Positions 37,334 to 46,592 of a DNA stretch of 64,000 bases are shown piece after piece. Under the pieces are notes generated by a model that had not been told where the DNA came from, searched no databases, and saw nothing but the letters and a program-made list of their open reading frames with translations. Each line of letters opens with the position of its first letter. The first letter of the stretch is position 1. The position numbers and the translations under genes are program-made. Source of the DNA: Bradyrhizobium sp. (GTDB lineage Bacteria > Pseudomonadota > Alphaproteobacteria > Rhizobiales > Xanthobacteraceae); NCBI RefSeq assembly GCF_030646015.1, contig NZ_JAUSLT010000046.1, positions 17,065 through 81,064 of the forward strand, in the 5' to 3' direction.

Positions 37334-38332
37334 TCAATTCTTCTCGGGCTGGCGCGCGATCCGCTCGAGCAGTTTCTTGATTTCGCGGTTCTGCTCGCCC
37401 TGGCCGTCGGCCCATTCGCGGATCATCTGCTGCTCGGTCCGCATATGCGTGACCAGGCCCTGGATGGCTTCGGCGAGGTTGGCCATCGCCGCGGTGGTGC
37501 CGCGGCTCGCGCCGCCCTCTTCGAGGGTCAGCCGCAACCGTTCGACCGCGGCCTGAAGCTCGCCGCCGGGGCCGCCGGTGCCTTCGCGGGTATATTCGCG
37601 CACCGTGGAGGCCAGCCAGTCCTCGAGGTCGGTATAGAAGCGGTTTTGCGCCTGGCTCGATTGCAGGTCGAGGAAGCCCAGGATCAGCGAACCGGCGAGG
37701 CCGAACAGCGACGACGAAAACGAAATGCCCATGCCGCTCAGTGGCGCCGCCAGGCCCTCCTTGAGGGTGTCGAACAGCGAGCCGGCGTCGCCGCCGACCT
37801 TCAGCCCCTCGATCACCTTGCCGACCGAACCGACGGTCTCGATCAGGCCCCAGAAGGTGCCGAGCAGCCCGAGGAAGACCAGAAGGCCGGTCATGTAGCG
37901 GGAGATGTCGCGGGCCTCGTCGAGCCGTGTGGCGATCGAATCCAAGAGATGCCGCATGGTCTGCTGCGAGATCGTCATCCGCCCGGTGCGTTCGCCGCCG
38001 AGGATCGCCGCCATCGGCGCCAGCAAGGTGGGATGCCGCTCGACCGCGAGGCCGGGATCGGAGATCCGGAAATTGTTGACCCAGGCGACCTCCGGATAGA
38101 GCCGGACCACCTGGCGGAACGACAGGATGATGCCGATCAGGAGCACCGCGCCGATCAGCGCGTTGAGACCCGGATTGGCGAAAAACGCCGCCATGATCTG
38201 CTTATAGAGCACCACCATCAGCAGGGTGCACAGCACCAGGAACACCACCATCCGCACCAGGAAGATCCGGGGCGAGGACAGTTTGTTCAGTTCAGTCTCC
38301 ATCGCGGAGCGGGAAGAGGGGCCTGCAGGCAT
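37334..38332 (-). CDS. MotA/TolQ/ExbB family proton-channel protein
   Basis: A 332-residue inner-membrane protein with membrane segments near 30-50, 60-80, 145-170 and 190-225 and a cytoplasmic domain between. The conserved channel block GLLVFLGLLGTFWGLIETVG and the GMGISFSSSLFGLAGSLILG segment are typical of the family. The gene precedes the MotB-like gene on the same strand and the two probably form one complex. An alternative ATG at 38302 would remove 10 residues. Confidence 0.9.
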   Translation of the reverse strand: MPAGPSSRSAMETELNKLSSPRIFLVRMVVFLVLCTLLMVVLYKQIMAAFFANPGLNALIGAVLLIGIILSFRQVVRLYPEVAWVNNFRISDPGLAVERHPTLLAPMAAILGGERTGRMTISQQTMRHLLDSIATRLDEARDISRYMTGLLVFLGLLGTFWGLIETVGSVGKVIEGLKVGGDAGSLFDTLKEGLAAPLSGMGISFSSSLFGLAGSLILGFLDLQSSQAQNRFYTDLEDWLASTVREYTREGTGGPGGELQAAVERLRLTLEEGGASRGTTAAMANLAEAIQGLVTHMRTEQQMIREWADGQGEQNREIKKLLERIARQPEKN

Positions 38333-38690
38333 TTGTCGGTGTCATCCGTTGCGAGGAACCGGTTTCGAGCCTGAATATGGCACAGCAGGACCGGGAGAAA
38401 AGCTCAGATACGCCCCGGATCCGGGGTGGACTGTGGAACCCAGGGTGAAACCGGGGCTTGGTTAGGAGCGTAGTTCATGAATGTGCGGTGTCTAGCGCGG
38501 ATATCAGGGATTTCGCATGACAGTTTGGTAGCCCGGAGCGCTCGCGCTGTCGCTCGCGACCCTCGGCAATGGCGGATCGCAGCCCTGGTGGCGATCCGGC
38601 CGCTGCGGCTGGGTTGCCATATTGCAGTGCGAAGGACGGGAATCACCGACGACCTTCGCGATGTCTGCCACGACACAAGGGAGCGGTCAC
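38333..38690. other. 358-base gap between the MotA-like and methyltransferase genes
   Basis: No gene is supported here. It holds a perfect 14-bp palindrome CCCCGGATCCGGGG (38413-38426) and a GTAGCCCGGAGCGCTCGCGC stretch (about 38527) that resembles the start of the palindromic element at 25.1 kb. The divergent promoters of the two flanking genes should lie here but no convincing -35/-10 pair stands out. Confidence 0.5.
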
Positions 38691-39749
38691 ATGAGCTTCG
38701 TTTCCAGAATGATCGGCACGGCCGAACGGGTGCCGCTGCCTGACGTCATCATACGCGCCGCGATCCAGCGGCTGTGCTCGCGCACCGCAACGCGGCTCGC
38801 CAGCGCCGGCGCGGAGAGCGACGCGGCGTTCGCTGGCGCCATGTCGGCACGCGCCATCGCCGATCACACCGGCGAAGCCGATGCCCGGCATTATCAGGTG
38901 CCGGCAACATTCTTTGCGCAGGTGCTCGGTCCGAACCGCAAATACTCGTCATGTTTCTACAAGGAGCCGGCATCGACGCTGCAGGAGGCCGAGGAAGAAG
39001 CGCTGCGCCAGACCATCGAGCACGCCGATCTCGCCGACGGGCAGGCGATCCTCGAACTCGGCTGCGGCTGGGGTTCGCTGGCGCTGTCGATGGCGCGGCG
39101 GTTTCCCAACGCCGAGATCACCGCGGTGTCGAATTCGCCGTCGCAGCGCGAATATATCGAGCAGGCGGCGGCATCGCGCGGACTGAAGAATGTTCGCGTG
39201 GTCACCGCCGACATGAACGTGTTCGACCCGGGGCGGCAGTTCGACCGCATCGTGTCGGTTGAAATGTTCGAGCACATCATGAACTGGCGCGAATTGATGA
39301 TTCGGGTGCGGTCATGGCTCAAGCCCGGCGGGCGCTTCTTCATGCACATCTTCACCCATCGCTCGGGCGCCTATTTGTTCGATCGCGCCGACGGGGAAGA
39401 CTGGGTCGCGCAGCATTTCTTCTCCGGCGGGATGATGCCGAGCCATCATTTGATCCGGCAATATGCCGACCTGTTCGAGATCGAGAAGGAATGGCGCTGG
39501 AGCGGCACGCATTATCAGCGCACCGCGCTCGGCTGGCTGGCCAATTTCGACGCGCACCATGACGAGATCGAGGGCATCCTGCGCGGCGTGTACGGCAACG
39601 ATACGCCGCTGTGGATGCGGCGCTGGCGCTGGTTCTTCCTCGCCACATCGGGGCTGTTCGGTTACGCCGAAGGCAGCGAATGGGGCGTCAGCCATTATCG
39701 CATGAAGGCGGCCGATGGAACTCCTGTCTCAAGGCGGGATTCGAACTGA
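38691..39749 (+). CDS. Cyclopropane-fatty-acyl-phospholipid synthase-like SAM methyltransferase
   Basis: A 352-residue class I SAM-dependent methyltransferase of the CFA synthase family. The SAM motif ELGCGWGSLALSMA and following AEITAVSNSPSQREYI are clear, and SVEMFEHIMNW follows. It probably modifies an acyl chain or small lipid; CFA synthase proper is not assured. The ATG at 38691 is chosen because AAGGGAGCGG lies 6-8 bases upstream; in-frame ATGs at 38661 and an earlier start at 38622 are less likely. Confidence 0.88.
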   Translation: MSFVSRMIGTAERVPLPDVIIRAAIQRLCSRTATRLASAGAESDAAFAGAMSARAIADHTGEADARHYQVPATFFAQVLGPNRKYSSCFYKEPASTLQEAEEEALRQTIEHADLADGQAILELGCGWGSLALSMARRFPNAEITAVSNSPSQREYIEQAAASRGLKNVRVVTADMNVFDPGRQFDRIVSVEMFEHIMNWRELMIRVRSWLKPGGRFFMHIFTHRSGAYLFDRADGEDWVAQHFFSGGMMPSHHLIRQYADLFEIEKEWRWSGTHYQRTALGWLANFDAHHDEIEGILRGVYGNDTPLWMRRWRWFFLATSGLFGYAEGSEWGVSHYRMKAADGTPVSRRDSN

Positions 39750-39942
39750 TTCACGATCGAGTGAAGATCGGAAAATACTGTTTGTTCAACGCTATACCGG
39801 ACTGTGACATTGGGCCGCCGCGAAACGTATTGCATTGCAGCAAGACTGATCTAACTTGATCCCAAGAGAGCGGTGTCGTTGCGGCCCGCGCCGGCCGGAA
39901 ACGCAATCCGCGCCGAACTCACAACTTGGGGCCATCACTTTC

Positions 39943-41145
39943 ATGACTGGATTTCGTGTGCAATCGGCAGGCATCGCCTTGATGTTAGCTGCGATGGCGC
40001 CGCTTCTCGCCGGCTGCGATGAACCTTCCTCCGCGGTCGCGGCAGCCCAGACCTCCGATCCCGACGTCAGTATCGTCTCCATCAGACCACAGTCCCGCGC
40101 GCTGGTGCGCGAATTGCCGGGACGCGTCGCGCCGACCCGGGTTTCCGACGTGCGTCCGCGCGTCTCCGGCATCGTCATCGAGCGCCTGTTCAATCAGGGC
40201 AGCGAGGTCCATGCCGGCGATCCGCTCTACCGGATCGATTCGCGGCCGTTCGAGGTCGAAGTGCAGTCCAGCGAGGCGGCGCTCGCCAAGGCCGTTGCAG
40301 CATTCGACCAAGCGTCGCAGCAGGCGCGGCGAATTGCGACCCTGACCAGCCAGAAAGCCACCTCCGAGGCCGAGAATGAAAAAGCCATCGGCAACATGCG
40401 GCAGGCCGAAGCCGAGGTCGAGGGACGCAAGGCCGAAGTCGCGCGCGCCAAACTCAATCTGAGCTACGCCACGATCCGCGCCCCGATCCACGGGGTCGTC
40501 GGTGCGGCGCTGGTCAGCGAAGGCGCGCTCGTGGTGCAGAACGAGACCAATCTCGCGACCATTCAGCAGCTGGATCCGATCTATGCCGACTTCACGCAAT
40601 CGGTCACCGAGCTCAATCAGCTGCGGCGCTCGCTCGAGAGCGGCGAACTCGATCGCATCGCGCCCGACATGGCCAGGGTTCGCCTGGTGCTGGATGACGG
40701 CACGGTCTACGCCTCGCCCGGCAAACTGCTGTTCTCGGACGCCAGGGTGGATGCCCATACCGGGCAGGTGACGTTGCGCGGCGAATTTCCCAATCCGAAG
40801 CGCGAGCTGTTGCCGGGCATGTATGTCCGCGTGCTGATCGAGCAGGGCATCGACACCGATGCGATCGCCTTGCCGCAGCAGGCGATCCAGCGCAACGGCG
40901 GCGGCGGCAGCGAAGTGTTCGTGGTCAAGGATGACAACCGCGTCGTGGTGCAGCCGGTGCGCACCGGATCGATGCAGGACGGCCAGTGGTTCGTGACCGA
41001 AGGGCTGAAGGCCGGCGACAAGGTCGTGGTCGAGGGCTTCCAGAAGTTCGCCGCCGGCGACAAGGTCAGGCCGCAGCTGTTTACCGAAGGCGACGCCTCG
41101 GCCGACACCGCAACGGCAAGGCAGACCAAGCAAGCGCACCGGTAA
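39943..41145 (+). CDS. RND efflux periplasmic adaptor (membrane fusion) lipoprotein
   Basis: The adaptor subunit of an RND multidrug efflux pump. The 400-residue protein has a lipoprotein signal ending LLAGC (Cys about residue 25), the HlyD/AcrA barrel-sandwich halves (PRVSGIVIERLFNQGSEV and IRAPIHGVVGAALVSEGALV), a coiled-coil hairpin between them (about 105-175) and a beta-barrel/membrane-proximal C-terminus. It lies 6 bases before the RND pump gene, forming an operon. No outer-membrane factor gene follows. Confidence 0.94.
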   Translation: MTGFRVQSAGIALMLAAMAPLLAGCDEPSSAVAAAQTSDPDVSIVSIRPQSRALVRELPGRVAPTRVSDVRPRVSGIVIERLFNQGSEVHAGDPLYRIDSRPFEVEVQSSEAALAKAVAAFDQASQQARRIATLTSQKATSEAENEKAIGNMRQAEAEVEGRKAEVARAKLNLSYATIRAPIHGVVGAALVSEGALVVQNETNLATIQQLDPIYADFTQSVTELNQLRRSLESGELDRIAPDMARVRLVLDDGTVYASPGKLLFSDARVDAHTGQVTLRGEFPNPKRELLPGMYVRVLIEQGIDTDAIALPQQAIQRNGGGGSEVFVVKDDNRVVVQPVRTGSMQDGQWFVTEGLKAGDKVVVEGFQKFAAGDKVRPQLFTEGDASADTATARQTKQAHR

Positions 41146-41151
41146 CGGTCG

Positions 41152-44100
41152 ATGCCCAGTTTTTTCATCGACAGGCCGATCTTCGCCTGGGTCGTCGCGC
41201 TTTTCATCTGTCTGATCGGCGCCATCTCGATTCCGCTGCTGGCGGTGGCGCAGTATCCGATCATCGCGCCGCCCTCGATCTCGATCTCGACCAGCTATCC
41301 CGGCGCCTCGCCGGAAAACCTCTACAACAGCGTGACGCGGCTGATCGAGGAGGAGCTGAACGGCGCCAACGGCATCCTGAACTTCGAATCCACCAGCGAT
41401 TCGCTGGGGCAGGTCGAGATCATCGCCAACTTCGTGCCCGGCACCGACACCGGAACGGCGTCGGTCGAAGTGCAGAACCGCATCAAGCGCGTCGAGGCGC
41501 GGCTTCCCCGCGCGGTGATCCAGCAGGGCATCCTGATCGAGGAAGCCTCCAGCGCGGTGCTGCAGATCATCACGCTGAAGTCGACCGACAAGAGCCTCGA
41601 TGAAGTCGGTCTCGGCGATTTCATGATCCGCAGCGTGCTCGGCGAAATCAGGCGCATTCCCGGCGTCGGCCGCGCCACGCTCTACTCCACCGAGCGGTCC
41701 TTAAGGATCTGGATCGATCCCGCCAGGCTGGTCGGCTATGGCCTCACGGTCGACGACGTCAACAAGGCGATCACGGCGCAGAATGCCCAGGTGGCCTCGG
41801 GCAGCATCGGCGCCGAGCCCAGCACGCCCGAGCAGAAGATCTCGGCGCTGGTGCTGGTCAAGGGCCAGCTCTCCTCGCCGGACGAATTCGGCGCCATCAT
41901 CCTGCGTGCCAATGCGGATGGTTCGACGGTGCGCTTGCGCGACGTCGCCCGGATCGAGATCGGCGGGTTGAGCTACCAGTTCAACACCCGGCTCAACGGC
42001 CAGCCGACCGCCGGTCTCTCGGTGCTGCTGTCGCCGAGCGGCAATGCGCTGGCCACCGCCAGCGCGGTCGAAGCCAAGATGAAGGAGCTGTCGAAGTTCT
42101 TTCCGGCCAACATCGCCTACGAAATTCCCTACAACATCACCCCTGTCGTGAAGGCGTCGATCGAGAAGGTGCTGATGACGCTGGTCGAGGCGGTGGTGCT
42201 GGTGTTCATCGTGATGTTCCTGTTCCTGCAGAACATCCGCTACACCATCATTCCCACCATCGTGGTGCCGGTGGCGCTGCTCGGCACCTGCGCGATCCTG
42301 CTGGCCGCGGGCGATTCGATCAACATGCTGACGATGTTCGGCATGGTGCTGGCGGTCGGTATCCTCGTCGACGACGCCATCGTCGTGGTCGAGAACGTCG
42401 AGCGCATCATGTCGGAGGAGGGGCTGCCGCCGAAGGAAGCCACCCGCAAGGCGATGTCGCAGATATCGAGCGCCATCATCGGCATCACGCTGGTGCTGAT
42501 CGCCGTGTTCCTGCCGATGGCGTTCTTCCCGGGATCGGTCGGCATCATCTATCGCCAGTTCTCGGTCACCATGGTCGCGGCCATCGGCTTCTCCGCGCTG
42601 CTGGCGCTGTCGCTGACGCCGGCCTTGTGCGCGACGCTGCTGAAGCCGGTCACGGCAGGCCACGGTCACGCCCGCAAGGGCGTGTTCGGCTGGTTCAATC
42701 GCGGGCTCGAAAGCGTCAAGGTGCGCTATGCCGGCACCGTGGGCTGGTCGCTGCAGCGCACCGGACGACTGATGCTGATTTACGCCGCGTTGCTGATCGG
42801 ACTGAGCTGGGGCTTCCTTCGCCTGCCCGGCGGCTTTCTCCCCGTCGACGATCAGGGATTTATCACCACCGACGTGCAGACGCCGGCCGATGCCTCGTAT
42901 GCGCGGACCGAGGCCGCGGTCGAAAAGGTCGAAAAATATCTGGCGCAGCGCTCGGGCGTCGAGAACGTCACGTTCCTCACCGGCTTCAGCTTTCTCGGCC
43001 AGGGCATCAACACCGCGCAGGCTTTCATCACGCTGAAGGACTGGTCGGACCGTCCGGCGAAGGATTCCGCGGCCGCCATCGTCGCCGACGTCAACCGTGA
43101 ACTGTCCTCGATTCGCGACGCCAAGATTTCCGCGCTGCAGCCGCCGCCGATCGACAATCTCGGCAATTCCTCCGGATTCTCCTTCCGCCTGCAGGACCGC
43201 GGCCAGAAGGGCTATCCGGCGCTGGTCGCCGCCGCCGACCGCCTGATCTCGGAAGCCAATGCGAGCCGGGTGCTGCAGAAGGTCTTCGTCGAGGGCCTGC
43301 CGGCGGGACCGCAGGTCAACCTGACGATCGACCGCGAGAAGGCCGGCGCCTTTGGCGTCACCTTCGAGGACATCAACAACACGATCTCGACCAATCTCGG
43401 ATCGAACTACATCAACGACTTTCCGAACCGCGGCCGGATGCAGCGGGTGATCGTGCAGGCCGTCGACACCAGCCGCATGAACGCCGACGACATTCTCAAT
43501 TACAACGTCAAGAACAGCCGCGGCCAGCTGGTGCCGTTGTCCGCATTCACCACGGTGGAGTGGTCGAAAGGCCCGACCCAGATCGCCGGATTCAATTACT
43601 ACCCCGCGGTGCGCATCAGCGGCGAGGCCAAACCCGGCTTCACCTCCGGCGACGCCATCGCCGAGATGGAGCGGCTCGCGGGCCGGCTGCCGCGCGGCTT
43701 CGGCTTCGAGTGGACCGGGCAAAGCCTGCAGGAAAAGCTGTCGGGCTCGCAGGCGCCGATCCTGCTGGCTCTGTCATTGCTGGTGGTGTTCCTCTGCCTC
43801 GCCGCGCTCTATGAAAGCTGGACCATTCCGCTGGCGGTGCTGCTGACGGTGCCGCTCGGCATCTGCGGCGCGGTGCTGGCGGCGACCATGCGCGGCCTGC
43901 CCAACGACGTCTATTTCACGGTCGGCCTGATCACCATCATCGGCCTCGCCGCCAAGGACGCCATCCTCATCATCGAGTTTGCAAAGGATCTGCGCGCCCA
44001 GGGCAAACCGCTGATCGAAGCCACGGTCGAAGCCTGTACCTTACGCTTCCGCCCGATCCTGATGACCGGCCTCGCCTTCGTCTGCGGCGTGCTGCCGATG

Positions 44101-44301
44101 GTGATCGCCTCCGGCGCCGGCGGCGCCAGCCAGCAGGCGCTGGGCACCAGCGTGATGGGCGGCATGATCGCCGTGGTGATCCTGGCGCTGCTGATGGTGC
44201 CGGTGTTCTTCGTCGTGGTGCAGCGGGTGCTGGCGGGGGATCGGGAGGTCGTGGCGAAGGCGAGCGAGGCGAAGGGCACGGCGGAAGCGTCGAAGCAGTA
44301 G
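41152..44301 (+). CDS. RND (HAE1 family) multidrug efflux pump inner-membrane subunit
   Basis: A 1049-residue AcrB-type proton/drug antiporter. Twelve membrane segments and two large periplasmic loops follow the usual plan. The proton-relay residues are present: D407 and D408 in ILVDDAIVVVENVER and K935 in LAAKDAILIIEFAK. The opening SFFIDRPIFAWVVALFI is typical. It is cotranscribed with the adaptor gene. No TetR- or MarR-type regulator is adjacent, so control must come from elsewhere. Substrates are unknown. Confidence 0.95.
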   Translation: MPSFFIDRPIFAWVVALFICLIGAISIPLLAVAQYPIIAPPSISISTSYPGASPENLYNSVTRLIEEELNGANGILNFESTSDSLGQVEIIANFVPGTDTGTASVEVQNRIKRVEARLPRAVIQQGILIEEASSAVLQIITLKSTDKSLDEVGLGDFMIRSVLGEIRRIPGVGRATLYSTERSLRIWIDPARLVGYGLTVDDVNKAITAQNAQVASGSIGAEPSTPEQKISALVLVKGQLSSPDEFGAIILRANADGSTVRLRDVARIEIGGLSYQFNTRLNGQPTAGLSVLLSPSGNALATASAVEAKMKELSKFFPANIAYEIPYNITPVVKASIEKVLMTLVEAVVLVFIVMFLFLQNIRYTIIPTIVVPVALLGTCAILLAAGDSINMLTMFGMVLAVGILVDDAIVVVENVERIMSEEGLPPKEATRKAMSQISSAIIGITLVLIAVFLPMAFFPGSVGIIYRQFSVTMVAAIGFSALLALSLTPALCATLLKPVTAGHGHARKGVFGWFNRGLESVKVRYAGTVGWSLQRTGRLMLIYAALLIGLSWGFLRLPGGFLPVDDQGFITTDVQTPADASYARTEAAVEKVEKYLAQRSGVENVTFLTGFSFLGQGINTAQAFITLKDWSDRPAKDSAAAIVADVNRELSSIRDAKISALQPPPIDNLGNSSGFSFRLQDRGQKGYPALVAAADRLISEANASRVLQKVFVEGLPAGPQVNLTIDREKAGAFGVTFEDINNTISTNLGSNYINDFPNRGRMQRVIVQAVDTSRMNADDILNYNVKNSRGQLVPLSAFTTVEWSKGPTQIAGFNYYPAVRISGEAKPGFTSGDAIAEMERLAGRLPRGFGFEWTGQSLQEKLSGSQAPILLALSLLVVFLCLAALYESWTIPLAVLLTVPLGICGAVLAATMRGLPNDVYFTVGLITIIGLAAKDAILIIEFAKDLRAQGKPLIEATVEACTLRFRPILMTGLAFVCGVLPMVIASGAGGASQQALGTSVMGGMIAVVILALLMVPVFFVVVQRVLAGDREVVAKASEAKGTAEASKQ

Positions 44302-44330
44302 AGAAGCGCGGGGCGCGTCCCGCAATCTCA

Positions 44331-44431
44331 CTCGTCATGCCTGCGAAGGCGGGCATCCAGTACTCCGTGATGCTGCGGTTGGACGTTGTCGTCGCAGCGT
44401 ACTGGATCATCCGCTTTCGCGGATGATGACA
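44331..44431. repeat. Intergenic palindromic repeat, family C-like, copy 3
   Basis: Between the converging RND and inositol-phosphatase genes. Arms CTCGTCATGCCTGCGAAGGC with GGGCATCCAGTA and TACTGGATCATCCGC with GCGGATGATGAC can fold together (CAGTA/TACTG at the core). Confidence 0.75.
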
Positions 44432-44463
44432 GCGAAAACGGCTGAACGATTGTCGGGTAGCCT

Positions 44464-45258
44464 CTACTTCCCCAGCGGCTTCAAAATCTTCACCAGCTCG
44501 GCATGAATAAACTCATTGCCGCACACCACGTTGCCGCTCTTCAGCGGATCATCGTCACCCTCAATCCCACTCACCGTGCCGCCGGCTTCGCGGATGATGA
44601 TCTGGCCGGCTGCCATGTCCCAGGGCTGCAGGTTGCGTTCCCAGTAGCCGTCGAGGCGGCCGGCGGCGACGAAGGCCATGTCGAGGGAGGCGGCGCCGAA
44701 CCGGCGCAGGCCCGCCACCTTGTTCTGGATTGCGGTCATTTCCAGCCGCGACAGCTCGTGGTCGCCGCGGCCGATATGCGGCAGGCCGCAGGCGATTACG
44801 CAGTCGCCGAGCTGGCGGCGGCCGGCGACGCGCAGCCGCTGGTCGTTGAGGAAGGCGCCCTTGCCGCGCTCGGCGGTGTAGAGCTCGTCATTGGCGGGAT
44901 TGTAGATCACCCCGGCGATGATGACGCCCTCGCGCTGCAGGCCGATCGAGATCGCGAATTGCGGAATGCCGTGCAGGAAGTTGGTGGTGCCGTCGAGCGG
45001 GTCGACGATCCAGGTATGGGTCTTGTCGTCGCCGACCCGCGTTCCGCCTTCCTCGCCGATGAAGCCGTAACCCGGCCGCGCCTTCAGGAGGTCGGTCAGC
45101 AGCATTTCCTCGGCGCGCTTGTCGGCCAGCGAGACGAAATTGGCCGGTCCCTTCAGCGACACCTGCAGGTTCTCGATCTCGCCGAGGTCGCGCCTGAGGC
45201 TGCGGCCGGCGCGGCGCGCGGCCTTGACCATGACGTTCATAAGGGCTGATTGCAGCAT
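44464..45258 (-). CDS. suhB: Inositol monophosphatase family protein (SuhB-like)
   Basis: A Mg-dependent phosphatase acting on inositol phosphate or related sugar phosphates. The 264-residue protein has the two metal-binding signatures, FIGEEGG and VDPLDGTTNFLHGIPQFAISIG, and the C-terminal WDMAAGQIIIREAGG. The beginning LQSALMNVMVKAARRAG is typical of SuhB. The ATG at 45258 fits the family start. Confidence 0.93.
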   Translation of the reverse strand: MLQSALMNVMVKAARRAGRSLRRDLGEIENLQVSLKGPANFVSLADKRAEEMLLTDLLKARPGYGFIGEEGGTRVGDDKTHTWIVDPLDGTTNFLHGIPQFAISIGLQREGVIIAGVIYNPANDELYTAERGKGAFLNDQRLRVAGRRQLGDCVIACGLPHIGRGDHELSRLEMTAIQNKVAGLRRFGAASLDMAFVAAGRLDGYWERNLQPWDMAAGQIIIREAGGTVSGIEGDDDPLKSGNVVCGNEFIHAELVKILKPLGK

Positions 45259-45290
45259 GGTACCGCCGGTGTTTCAGCGCTGAAGGTGCG

Positions 45291-45424
45291 CCCCCTCTCC
45301 CGTTGGGAGAGGGCAGGGGTGAGGGGTTATGGTGTCAGCGAGGTTCAAATCCCCTCACCCGGCGCTTTCCGGACGATGCTTCGCATCGCCGTGAGCGCCG
45401 ACCTCTCCCCAAGGGGGAGAGGTG
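45291..45424. repeat. Intergenic palindromic repeat, family B, copy 3
   Basis: Between suhB and the Sel1 gene. Arms CCCTCTCCCGTTGGGAGAGG, GGGTGAGGGG with CCCCTCACCC, and CCTCTCCCC at the far end with GGGGGAGAGG form the usual long hairpin. Confidence 0.85.
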
Positions 45425-45468
45425 AGATCAGAGTGGGTGCCCTGCCGGTGTGGTGGCGTCAAGGCGGA

Positions 45469-46584
45469 TCATTTGGTGCCGAGCCATTTGCGGGCGGCAT
45501 CCTGGGCCTTGGTGCGGTCTTCGGGGCTGAGGGCGGCAAGCGCCTCATCGAGCGCGGGATCGCCTTTGCCGGCGGTTTTCGCAACAATGTGCCATTTCAG
45601 CCCCTCGATCTTGTCCATTGGTGCGCCCAGTCCGTACACCAGCACGCGCGCGAGACGGTTCTGGGCGATCGGGCTGTTCTGTCTGGCGGCCTTGCTCAGC
45701 AGAGCCACCGCGGCCGCCTCGTTTTTCGGGGCTCCGGTGCCGTTGAACAGCGCGATCGCGTATTCGACCTCGGCGTCGACATTGCCGGCCAGGGAAGCCG
45801 CCTGCAGCAGCCGCGCCGCCTTTTCGAGGTCTTTGGGCACGCCGGTGCCCTCCTTGTAGAAGGTGGCGAGCGCGTATTGCGCTTCCGGATTGCCGGCGTC
45901 GGCGGCGACGCGCAGCAGCTCCGCAGCACGTTTGACGTCCTGCGGCAGCGTCTGCCCGTCCAGATAGAGCAGCGCCAGATTATAGGCCGCCTTGGGATTG
46001 CCGAGCTTGGCCGCGGACGCCAGCAGCTTTACCGCCTCCTCGCGGTTGACCGGGCCGCCGCGTCCGGAAAGCCGGAACATGGCGAGCGCGAACATGCCCT
46101 CGCGGTCGCCGCCGTCGCCGGCGCGCTTGTACCACTCGGCGGCCTTGGCGTAGTCGCGCTTGACGCCCAGCCCATTGGCGTAGAGCTCGCCGAGCATGGT
46201 CATCGCCTTGGGATCGCCGTTGAACTGCGCGCGGTTGGTCGCCAGATCGAACGCGGTCTTGTATTGGCCGCGCTGGTAGGCGCCGAACACCAGGTCGACG
46301 TTGGGGTCATCGAACACGGGGGCGGGCGTGACGGTCGCGGTCGGCGCCGGCGTTGCCGTCGGCTTCGGCGTCGCGCCCGGCGCGGGCTTTTTGGCAGCCA
46401 CCGGCGGCTTCGGCTTGTCCTTCTTCGCTGGCGCCACCGGCGCCGGCATCCCGGGGGGCGGCAGCAACGGCTTTGGCGCGCCGGGCGGCGGCAGCAGCGG
46501 AGTCTGCGCCATGCCGCTTGCCGGGAGCATCAGCAAACCCGCCAGAAAAATCGTCGGGATCGATAGGGCGCGCAGGATCTTCAT
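45469..46584 (-). CDS. Secreted Sel1-repeat (TPR-like) protein
   Basis: A 371-residue exported protein. It has a signal peptide (about 1-26, ending SGMAQ), a Pro/Ala/Lys-rich linker (about 27-90) and at least five Sel1 repeats (about 120-330), e.g. AMTMLGELYANGLGVKRDYAKAAEWYKRA and AAYNLALLYLDGQ. Such repeats bind other proteins; the partner is unknown. The ATG at 46584 directly precedes the signal peptide. It is followed by a family B repeat and lies just after the ThiE-like gene in the same direction. Confidence 0.88.
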   Translation of the reverse strand: MKILRALSIPTIFLAGLLMLPASGMAQTPLLPPPGAPKPLLPPPGMPAPVAPAKKDKPKPPVAAKKPAPGATPKPTATPAPTATVTPAPVFDDPNVDLVFGAYQRGQYKTAFDLATNRAQFNGDPKAMTMLGELYANGLGVKRDYAKAAEWYKRAGDGGDREGMFALAMFRLSGRGGPVNREEAVKLLASAAKLGNPKAAYNLALLYLDGQTLPQDVKRAAELLRVAADAGNPEAQYALATFYKEGTGVPKDLEKAARLLQAASLAGNVDAEVEYAIALFNGTGAPKNEAAAVALLSKAARQNSPIAQNRLARVLVYGLGAPMDKIEGLKWHIVAKTAGKGDPALDEALAALSPEDRTKAQDAARKWLGTK

Positions 46585-46592
46585 TTCCGGCG

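Noticed and set aside
36148..38332. Zorya-type phage defence (ZorA/ZorB)
   Set aside because: The MotA- and MotB-like genes resemble ZorA/ZorB in family, but there is no ZorC, ZorD or ZorE gene nearby, the MotB-like protein is long with a coiled coil, and the neighbours are housekeeping genes.
39736..39746. GGGATTCGAAC, resembling a tRNA T-loop on the minus strand
   Set aside because: No acceptor stem, D-arm or anticodon stem can be formed around it, and it lies at the 3' end of the methyltransferase coding sequence.
41701..43722. A 673-residue minus-strand frame inside the RND pump gene
   Set aside because: A shadow frame from high third-position GC; the pump on the plus strand has all conserved residues.
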